Shown piece by piece: positions 57,243 through 64,000 of a DNA stretch of 64,000 nt. The position numbers and the translations under genes are program-made. The notes under the pieces are model-generated. The model made no database searches, was not told where the DNA came from, and saw only the letters and a list, made by a program, of their open reading frames with translations. Origin of the DNA: Orientallactaga sibirica. Its lineage: Eukaryota; Chordata; Mammalia; Rodentia; Dipodidae. The stretch lies in NCBI GenBank assembly GCA_036365145.1, contig JAEOAD010001942.1, positions 1,488,001 through 1,552,000 on the forward strand, in the 5' to 3' direction. Position 1 is the first letter of the stretch. Every line of letters begins with the position of its first letter.

Positions 57243-57468
57243 ATGTGGCTGAAGCTCTTTTTCTTGCTCCTCTATTTCTTGATTCTGTTCGTCCTGGCCA
57301 GGTTTTTCGAGGCCATTGTGTGGTATGAGACTGGCATCTTTGCCACGCAGCTGGTGGACCCCGTGGCACTGAGCTTCAAGAAGCTGAAGACCATCCTGGA
57401 GTGCCGCGGGCTGGGCTACTCCGGGCTGCCCGAGAAGAAGGATGTTCGCGAGCTGGTGGAGAAGTCAG
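57243..57468 (+). CDS. RNF103: RNF103 coding exon 1 (residues 1-75 plus first base of codon 76)
   Basis: RNF103 (KF-1) is an ER-resident multi-pass membrane protein with a C-terminal RING-H2 domain. It acts as an E3 ubiquitin ligase linked to ER-associated degradation. Exon 1 begins at ATG 57243 with MWLKLFF, then a hydrophobic stretch (about residues 4-22, LFFLLLYFLILFVLARFF) that should be a signal-anchor or first membrane segment. After it come the family-typical EAIVWYETGIFATQ and the lysine-rich LSFKKLKTILECRGLGYSG, ending VRELVEKS-G. It reads as the RNF103 N-terminus without gaps, which fixes the start. The start context is moderate (G at -3, T at +4). The exon ends at 57468 within a glycine codon (phase 1). 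The frame stays open to 57626, but residues after 75 there are intronic. The full human protein is about 685 residues, so this is a small N-terminal part. Confidence 0.95.
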
Positions 57469-57474
57469 GCGAGT
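57469..57474 (+). other. RNF103: Non-canonical GC splice donor of RNF103 intron 1
   Basis: The exon/intron junction reads TCAG|GCGAGT. Only a cut after 57468 joins G to exon 2 GT to make Gly and continues as Asp-Leu-Met-Glu-Gly, the known RNF103 sequence. Using the nearby GT at 57473 would create an immediate stop at the junction. GC donors are a known minority class in mammals and need strong surrounding consensus, which CAG|GCgAGT provides. Confidence 0.85.
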
Positions 57475-58652
57475 GTCTGTCGGGCTCCCCATACTTATCT
57501 GTTCCCCTCACCCCCAGAATGAGGCGGCCCCTCCTGGAACGGTTAAGCAGCCCACCTGGGAGAACTTGCCCAGGTCCTTCTTGGTCTAGGTTTTTCTACG
57601 ATAAAATGCGAGCATCCCAGTTTTGAGAAGGGCTGGAATTATTTGGAAGTGTACATGTTTTTAAGATTATTTTGAAATGGCAGTTTAAAGTGTAGCCTTT
57701 TAGCATCGTTTACTAAATTGAGTGATATTTGCCCCCCCCCGCAGAATTCAGGAACATCAACTGGGAAAACATTACTTGCCAGTTGAAATTAATAAACAGA
57801 GGAAAAGGAAAAACTCTAAAACGTAGGCTGTAAATAGCAACGTTTGCCACTACCAGGAGGGTAAAACATCATTAGAATAATCAATATCAAGGAGACACGT
57901 GGACCTAATATTTAAATGTTAAATCATGAGTTTTTAAACATGGGAAAGATATACACTGTGCAGCATTGTATTTTTATACTTTAAATACACTGAAATTTTT
58001 GTGTCATTATCTGCCTTGAATTAATTATTTTGTTTTGTTTTTTGGAATCGTGAATATAAACTTCTTGTTAGGACATCCTTTTTATCATTCTGGATGAGGA
58101 ACAGAATTGTAACAGTGCTGACAGAATATTTAATGTCAATATTTTCAGCAACTGTTAATTTGGGTTAGGATTGGGTAAAGAATATGTTTAATTTTTTCTA
58201 CTACTTGATAAAAGTATAATCTTAGTTTAGATATACTTCCTGAAAGAATGCAAGCTGAGAGAGGCTTTCTCAGTCTCTGTAGGAAACAGTTGAAACTGAT
58301 GGTTATCTTTTTTATTTGAAGTATTTGTCAGCTAAATCTTTGACAAAACATTTGTTCCCTTACTCAGTAGCCTGTAGCCATATAATGTGCAAGGATACAA
58401 ACTCCACGACAGTTCTTACACTTGCATACTTGTACTGTAAGGTTATATAAAACTTGGAGCTCACTACTTGGCTGTGAAGGAAAGGAACTCCCTGCAAAAA
58501 CATTGTTTTATACAGAAAATAAGAAATTATATCTTTTCCTTGTTTGCTGACTGGTTTATGGTGGTGTTCGTTTCTTCTGCAAGAGGGAAATTGTTCAAAG
58601 TAAAGGATCCCTAATATATAAGTTCTCTTGGTTTAGAACAGACAAGTGTCAG

Positions 58653-58838
58653 AGCCAGAGAATGGCTCAGAGGTCAAAGGCTCTTGCTTGCAAAGCTTTG
58701 ACAGCCAATACCCATGTAAAGCCAGGTGCCCAAGGTGGCACATGCATATGGAATTTCTTTGCAGACCCTGGAGTGCCCTCCAGTCAGTCTGTCTCTCTTT
58801 CTGCTTGCAAATAAATAAGATAAAATTTTTTTTTAAAG
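58653..58838 (+). repeat. Diverged D-SINE in RNF103 intron 1
   Basis: GAATGGCTCAGAGGTCAAAGG head with a deletion in the tRNA-like part, and a GCTTGCAAATAAATAAG tail. Confidence 0.85.
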
Positions 58839-59276
58839 AAATGGAAGTGTCTGATCTGCCAAAACTAAAAGATTTTTCATAGTAAAATAATTTTGTCATA
58901 TTTTTTTTTCTTTTGACCTGTATGCTATACATTATCACTTCCTTTGGGCTTAAAATACTTGTCATGCTAAAATGTATAAGGAAGTCACATGAAACCTAAA
59001 GAATTTACTCAGCCTACAAAACTTTGACTCAGATCATAGAAAAAAAAAGTCTTGCTGTGGCAGTTTATTTGTTGTGGATGGTTTTACTCCTATCATGTCA
59101 CAGTGCTTATTTCTCAGTGTGTAATATTTAAGACAAATAATGTAACATTCATTATTTCCTTTCCTTTTTGTTTGATGATACAACTCTTAAGTTTATGCTG
59201 TAAATTAGTGAATGGATATGGAGTTTGTTCTGATAGGGAAAATTCTGACCTTCAAATCATGTAATAAACTTGGGTG

Positions 59277-59915
59277 TTTTTTTTTTGTTATTATTGTTTT
59301 TAATTTTTTTTTTTTTTGAGAGAGAGAGAGAATGGGTGTGCCAGGGCCTTTCAAACACTGTGAATGAACTCCAGATGCATGTGACCCCTTGTGTGGATGT
59401 GCAACATTGCACACTTGTACCACTGTGCATCTGGCTACATGGGACCTGGAGATTTGAACATGTATTCTTAGGTTTTTCAGGCAAGCGCCTTAATTGCTAA
59501 GCCATCTCTCCAGCCCTGTTTTTGTTTTTTTCAAGGTAGGGTCTTATCGTAGCCCAAGCTGACCTGCAACTCTGTAGTAGTTCCAGGTTGGCCTTGAACT
59601 GGCAATGATCCTTCTACCTCTGCCTCCTGAGTGATAGGATTAAAAGCATGCACCACCACACTCAGCTTCGGTTATTTTTTTTTAATGTTTATTTATTTAT
59701 TTGCAAGCAGAGAGACAGAGAAAGAGAGAGAGAGAGGGGAGAGGAGAGAGGCAGGCAGAGAGAGAATGGGCACGCCAGGGTCTGTAGCCACTGCAAACGA
59801 ACTCCAGATGCATGTGCCCCTTGTGCATCTGGCTTATGTGGGTCCTGTAGAATTGAACTGGGATACTTTGGCTTCGCAGGCAAATGCCTTAACCACTAAG
59901 CCATTTCTCCAGCCC
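59277..59915 (-). repeat. D-SINE (insertion subfamily), B1, D-SINE in intron 1
   Basis: Reverse D-SINE 59277-59516 with the extra segment (GTGTGGATGTGCAACATTGC); reverse B1 59519-59667; reverse D-SINE 59681-59915. AGCTTCGGTTATTTT at 59666 and 59919 marks the last insertion. Confidence 0.9.
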
Positions 59916-59985
59916 AGCTTCGGTTATTTTAAATAGGTTCTTTTAAGCCAGAACATATAAACCAAACTGTTTAAAAATTACAAAT

Positions 59986-60195
59986 GGGCTGGAGAGATTG
60001 CTCAGCAGTTAAGGTGCTTGCCTGCAAAGCCTAATTACCTGGGTTTGATTACCCAGTATCCATGTAAAGCCAGATGCACAAAGTGGCGCATGCATCTGGA
60101 TTTTGTTTGCAGTGGCTAGAGGCTCTACTGAGCCCATTCTCTCTTACCTCTGTCTTTCTCTGCTTGCAAATAAATAAATAAATAAAATATTTTTA
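59986..60195 (+). repeat. D-SINE in intron 1
   Basis: Complete, with AAAATTACA flanks at 59975 and 60195. Confidence 0.92.
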
Positions 60196-60475
60196 AAATT
60201 ACATGTAACTTGGATACATTGTACATAAAGTTAAGTGATTAATATTTTGGTGTTTTTTAGGCTAGTAAAATTCAGTAATTTCCTAATACATGTGATGACC
60301 TCAGTAGGATTCTTAACATCTATTTTGTTTATTTATGCTTATCACATGGTAGGTTTTTATTCCATATTTATTAAATGTATGAATATTATGTCAGGTTTTA
60401 TTGCTCCTTTTATGTTCCAGCAAAAGCATAATAACATGATTCTAAATTATTTGAAATGGGTTTTGTGTGGCATTC

Positions 60476-60636
60476 TTTTTTTTTTTTTTTTTTTTTTTTC
60501 TGAGGTAGGGGCTCACTCTATCCCAGGCTAACCTGGAACTCACTCTGTAGTTCCAGGCTGACCTCAGACTCACAGTGATCCTCCTACTTCTACCTTCCCA
60601 GTTCTGGAATTAAAGGTGTGTGTTACTACACCTGGC
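60476..60636 (-). repeat. B1 in intron 1
   Basis: Reverse B1 with a T25-like tail, somewhat diverged. Confidence 0.88.
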
Positions 60637-60747
60637 CTAAATAATGGGCTTTGTTTGGCTTTTTTTTTTTTTTCAAGGTCTAAATGATGTAAAATGAAAT
60701 TCATCATTGAAGTTGAGAAGATGAGATTTTAAAAAAATCTTACAAGT

Positions 60748-60967
60748 GGGTTGGAGAGATGGCTTAGCCGTTAAGTGCTTGCCTGTGAAGCCTAAGGACT
60801 CCGGTTTGAGGCTCGATTTCCCCAGGACCCACAGAAGCCAGATGCATAAGGTGGTGCATGCATCTGGAGTTTGTTTGTAGTAGCTGGAGGCCCTGGTGTG
60901 CCCATTCTGTCTCTCTCTCTTCCTCTCTCTCTTTCTCTGCCTGTTGCTCTAAATAAATAAATATAAA
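60748..60967 (+). repeat. D-SINE (+) immediately upstream of RNF103 exon 2
   Basis: A full D-SINE from GGGTTGGAGAG to the (TC)n/AAATAAA tail. It is flanked by a 13-bp target-site duplication, AAATCTTACAAGT, at 60735-60747 and 60969-60981. It ends 30 bp before exon 2, so it separates the acceptor from the ancestral intron body. Confidence 0.9.
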
Positions 60968-60970
60968 TAA

Positions 60971-60997
60971 ATCTTACAAGTTTTTTTTTTCCTTCAG
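60971..60997 (+). promoter_or_regulatory. RNF103: Candidate branch site and 3' splice site of RNF103 intron 1
   Basis: CTTAC at 60973-60977 matches the yUnAy branch consensus, with A at 60976, 22 nt from the first exonic base. It is followed by T10 and CCTTCAG. The branch motif lies inside the right copy of the SINE target-site duplication. Its use as the branch site is inferred from spacing. Confidence 0.5.
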
Positions 60998-61137
60998 GTG
61001 ACTTGATGGAAGGTGAGCTCTATTCTGCTCTCAAGGAAGAAGAGGCATCCGAATCTGTTTCTAGCACCAATTTCAGTGGTGAAATGCACTTCTATGAGCT
61101 TGTAGAAGATACAAAAGATGGAATCTGGCTTGTTCAG
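60998..61137 (+). CDS. RNF103: RNF103 coding exon 2 (residues 76-122)
   Basis: The 140-nt exon runs from GTGACTTGATGG to CTTGTTCAG. It supplies two bases of Gly76 and then 46 codons: DLMEGELYSALKEEE, a serine-rich linker and FSGEMHFYELVEDTKDG, ending IWLVQ. This is the conserved lumenal N-terminal part of RNF103. The acceptor is CAG at 60995-60997 and the donor is GTATTA at 61138. The exon ends in phase 0, so the next exon begins with a full codon. No frameshift or stop is seen. Later exons, which carry the membrane segments and the RING, are outside the window. Confidence 0.95.
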
Positions 61138-61160
61138 GTATTAAAAAACAGTGATAATAC

Positions 61161-61373
61161 CTGAGAACCTAGAAAGATTTTTTTAAGTTTATTATTATTT
61201 ACTTATTTAAGAGAGAGAGAGAGAATATGGGTGAGTCAGGGCCTTCAGGCACTGTAAAAAAAACTCCAGCATGTGCCACCTTGTGCATCTGGCTTACATG
61301 GGTACTGGGGAATCAAACCTGGGTCCTTAGGCTTCTTAGGCAAGTGCCTTAACTGCTAAGCTATCTCACCAGC
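61161..61373 (-). repeat. D-SINE (-) just downstream of RNF103 exon 2
   Basis: A D-SINE in reverse orientation (T-rich tail first, then GAGAGAGA, ending in a reversed GGGCTGGTGAGAT head), with target-site duplication CTAGAAAGATT at 61150-61160 and 61374-61384. It starts about 24 bp after the exon 2 donor and is inverted relative to the D-SINE on the other side of the exon. Confidence 0.9.
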
Positions 61374-61494
61374 CCTAGAAAGATTATTTTTACTAAAACA
61401 GTAAGTACTAGAAAGTACAATTTTGTTGTGTCATGTTTTTTAAGCAAAAATCAGTTCTCATACAATTTTCCCAACTGGACTAAGATGAATAATA

Positions 61495-61700
61495 GAGCTG
61501 GGATGTAGCTCAGTTGGTAGGATACATGAAGCTTTTTGTTTGATTCCCCAGCACCACATAAATTGGGTGTGGTGTTGCATGCCTGTAGTGCCAGCACTCA
61601 GAGGGTCTGAGACAAAAGGATCAGAAGTTCAAGGTCCTCTTCAATACCTAGTGAAGTCAAGGTCAGTTTTGTATACATGAGACCCTGTCTCAAAGCAAAC
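61495..61700 (+). repeat. ID-B1 composite (B4-like) SINE in intron 2
   Basis: ID head (GAGCTGGGATGTAGCTCAG, GATTCCCCAGCACC) joined to a B1-like second half (GGTGTGGTGTTGCATGCCTG ... GAGACCCTGTCTC). Confidence 0.75.
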
Positions 61701-61907
61701 AAAATAAAAATTAAAGCATGGAAAGGGGAGAGTTGGGAAAAGGGAATTGATGTTTTGTTTTGTTTGAATCAGCAAAAAGAAATCCATAGAAACACACTTA
61801 TATATTTCTGTTAATTTAGCAGTGTGCACTATTTCTGTCAGTATCTATTAAGTCTAGCTTTAAGTTCAATAGTCAAATAATTTTTTTATCTAACAAAAGA
61901 ACTCTAA

Positions 61908-62067
61908 AAGCTGGGTGTGGTGGCTCTAGCCTTTAATCCCAGCACTCAGGAGGCAGAGGTAGGAGGATTGCTGTGAGTTCGAGGCCACCCTGAGACTACA
62001 TAGTGAATTTCAGGTCAGCTTGGACTAGAGTGAAACTCTACCTTAACAACAAAAAAAAAAAAAAAAA
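61908..62067 (+). repeat. B1 in intron 2
   Basis: Full B1 with an A-rich tail. AGAACTCTAAA precedes it and AACCCTAAA follows. Confidence 0.9.
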
Positions 62068-62189
62068 ACCCTAAACCAAGAGTAAAAGAATTTCTTAAAG
62101 TAGTCAAATTAGTAGGTACAGGGGATGAGATGTGGACAGTGGTAGGGAGCATCTATTATTTTGCTTATGATAATGAGATACTTTTTTAT

Positions 62190-63484
62190 CTTTTTTTATT
62201 ATTATTATTATTTGAGAGAGAGAGAATGGGCACCAGGGCCTTTAGCCACCGCAAACGAACTCCAGGTGCATGTGCCATCTAGTGCATCTGGCTTATTATG
62301 TGGGCCCTGGGGAATCAAACCTGGGTTCTTTGGCTTTGCAGGCAAGTGCCTTAACCACTAAGGCATTTCTCCAGCCCAATAATTTTTTTTTTTTTTTTTG
62401 AGGTAGGGTCTCATTCTAGCACAGGCTGACCTGGAACTCATTCTGTAGTCCCAGGTTGGCCTCAAACTCAAAGTGATCCTTCTACCTCTGCCTCCTTAGT
62501 GCTGGGATTAAAGACATGTACAACTACGCCCAGCAGAGAGAGAGAATGAGCATGCCAGGGCCTCTAGCAACTTCAAATGAACTCTAGATACATGTGCAAC
62601 TTTGTGCATCTGGATTTATGTACTGGGGAATTGAACTTAGGTTGTTAGGCTTTGCAGGCAAACACCTTAACTGCTGAGTCATTTCTCGAGCCCAAGATAA
62701 TTTTTTATTTAAATATTTTTATTTATTTATTAGGAGGGAGAGAGTATAGGTGTACCAGAGCCTCGTGCCACTGCAGATGAACTTGTACAGGCATTTGCAC
62801 CACTTCGTGCATTTGACTTTATATGGGTACTAGGGAATTGAATCTAAGGCAGTAGGCTTTGCATGCAAGTGCTTTAACCACTGACCCATCTTCCCAGCAT
62901 GACAAGATTTTTGTTGCTGTTGTTTATTTATTTATTTTTGGTTTTTCAAGGTAGAGTCACACTCTCACCCAGGCTGACCTGGAATTCACTCTGTAGTCAC
63001 AGGGTGCCCTCAAACTCAAAGTGATCCTCCTACCACTGACTTCTGAATGCTGGGATTAAAGGCATGTGTCACCACGCCTGGCCTATTTTTTCAAAATATT
63101 TTAGTTAGTTATGAGAGAGAGAAAGAGAGAGATCAAGAGAGAAAGGGGGGTGCTAGGGTCTCTAGCCACTGCAAACAAACTCTAGACACATGTGCCACGT
63201 AGTGCATCTGGCTTTACATGGGCACTGAGTAATCGAACCTTGGTCCTCAGCCTCCACAGGCCTCAACCTCTGAGTCATCTTTCCAGCCCAGTTATTTAGT
63301 TATTTGCAAGCAAAGAGAGAAAGGGGCAGAAAGAATGGGCACACCAGGGCCTCTTGCCACTTCAGATGAACTCCAGATGCATGCACTACTTGGTACATCT
63401 GGTTTACATGGATACTGGGCAGTCGAATCCAGGCTATTGGGCTTTGCATGCAAGTCCCTTTAACAGATGAGCCATCCCTACAGC
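62190..63484 (-). repeat. Minus-strand SINE run in intron 2
   Basis: D 62190-62377; B1 62383-62537; truncated D 62538-62692; D 62702-62898; B1 62930-63083; D 63090-63287; D 63292-63484. Seven consecutive elements share one orientation, antisense to RNF103. Confidence 0.9.
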
Positions 63485-63722
63485 CCATGCTATAATTTTT
63501 ACCCTAGTTTTTATGATACCAAACTGTGAAATTAAATTATTGTATTAGAATTTCAGAAATATAAATTGTCTTAGAATATAAATTAGAATACTGTTACTTT
63601 GAACATGTAATATTGTAAATATTGGTTAAAACAAAGCTAGTTTTTACAAATGAGTGTTCACTTAAAGTAACCCTCAAGTATACTAGCAGTATGAATGTGG
63701 CCAAATTTAAGAATGTAGTGTG

Positions 63723-64000
63723 GGGCTGGAGAGATGGCTTAGCATTAAGGCACTTGCCTGAAAAGCCAAAGGACTCAGGTTCAATCCCCCAGGACCCACA
63801 TATGCCAGATGCACAAGGTGACGCATGCATTTGGAGTTCGTTTACAGTAACTGGAAGCCCTGGCACACCCATATTCTTCCCACCCCCTTTCTTTCTCTGC
63901 CAAGTAAATAAAAATAAAATACTAAGCCAGGTGTGATGGTGCACGCCTTTAATCCCAGCAGTTGGGAGGCAGAGGTAGGAGGATCGCCATGAATTCAAGG
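63723..64000 (+). repeat. D-SINE and B1 at the window end
   Basis: D-SINE 63723-63923; B1 from 63927, cut by the window edge. Confidence 0.92.

Larger units (their letters stand above)
56110..57480 (+). promoter_or_regulatory. RNF103: CpG-island promoter and GC-rich leader of RNF103
   Basis: Base composition changes abruptly near 56110, from AT-rich repeat DNA to very GC- and CpG-rich DNA that contains no SINE, and stays so until just after coding exon 1. GC boxes and a CRE-like site lie at the upstream edge and no TATA box is visible, the usual arrangement for a broadly expressed CpG-island gene. The transcription start cannot be fixed by eye. If it lies near 56.2-56.3 kb, the leader is about 1 kb and unspliced. 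A spliced leader is also possible. Confidence 0.8.
57469..60997 (+). other. RNF103: RNF103 intron 1
   Basis: A 3,529-bp phase-1 intron. The first 1.1 kb (57480-58640) is unique AT-rich sequence with no recognisable element. After that come SINEs of both families, separated by unique DNA at 58840-59275 and 60196-60475. The acceptor is a run of ten T followed by CCTTCAG at 60981-60997. Confidence 0.85.
61138..64000 (+). other. RNF103: RNF103 intron 2 (5' part, runs off the window)
   Basis: Intron sequence starts GTATTA. It is mostly SINEs, with unique stretches at 61387-61494, 61701-61907, 62068-62185 and 63485-63722. No further RNF103 exon is recognisable before the window ends. Confidence 0.8.

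Noticed and set aside
56434..57252. 272-codon plus-strand frame running into the RNF103 start
   Set aside because: It begins with GTG rather than ATG, is very Arg/Pro-rich from the GC-rich leader and resembles no protein. The overlapping RNF103 start is far better supported.
56490..57369. Three long minus-strand frames (110-144 codons) opposite the CpG island
   Set aside because: CpG-rich DNA lacks stop codons on all frames. Composition (Arg, Gly, Pro, Ala) is non-specific and no family is recognisable.
57469..57626. Continuation of RNF103 exon 1 past 57468
   Set aside because: Residues after Gly76 differ from RNF103, and exon 2 resumes the family sequence exactly after the GC donor.
63594..63998. 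134-codon minus-strand frame at the window end
   Set aside because: Made of B1 and D-SINE plus unique AT-rich intron DNA; no coding similarity.

Overview
The window is mammalian nuclear DNA from a rodent. Two short interspersed element (SINE) families dominate it. One is a 7SL-derived B1-type monomer with a typical 5' end near GCCGGGCGTGGTGGC. The other is a tRNA-derived element, called 'D-SINE' here, that opens GGGCTGGAGAGATGGCTTAG, carries a pol III B box (GGTTCGATTCC-like) and ends in (TC)n plus (AAAT)n. From memory this B1 + D-SINE combination fits a jerboa-type genome (Dipodidae, Jaculus; the tRNA-derived family resembles DIP), but no database check was possible. Rodent is near certain, jerboa is probable. 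Older ID-like and B4-like SINEs, decayed L1 pieces and ERV/MaLR-type LTRs lie beneath the young SINEs.

Positions 1-56 kb contain no protein-coding gene I can support. Reading frames there come from SINEs, L1 relics or simple repeats. The backbone includes: L1 3'-UTR fragments at 9.2-10.2, 12.5-12.9, 42.0 and 51.9-52.6 kb; an ancient L1 ORF2 from 28.9 to 34.9 kb broken by many later SINEs; older L1 3' ends at 12.9-14.95, 17.3-19.6 and 43.1-45.0 kb; two solo LTRs of one ERV family in opposite orientations (13.56-14.23 kb plus, 54.95-55.61 kb minus); and two MaLR-like LTRs (25.9-26.4, 52.9-53.7 kb). Two places (28.43-28.76 kb and 46.0-50.9 kb) look like noisy, shortened second copies of neighbouring DNA and are probably assembly errors.

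From about 56.1 kb to the end lies the 5' part of one gene, RNF103 (KF-1, an ER-membrane RING E3 ubiquitin ligase), on the plus strand. It has a CpG-island promoter with GC boxes and a CRE-like site, a long GC-rich leader with small upstream ORFs, coding exon 1 (57243-57468), a 3.5-kb intron 1 and coding exon 2 (60998-61137). Together the exons give the first 122 residues. The rest of the gene, including the RING domain, lies beyond the window.

The points I find most interesting are in this gene. Intron 1 must use a GC-AG splice pair to keep the family reading frame. Exon 2 is bracketed within about 30 bp on each side by D-SINEs in opposite orientation, and the upstream one landed just before the splice acceptor, with a plausible branch site preserved in its target-site duplication.
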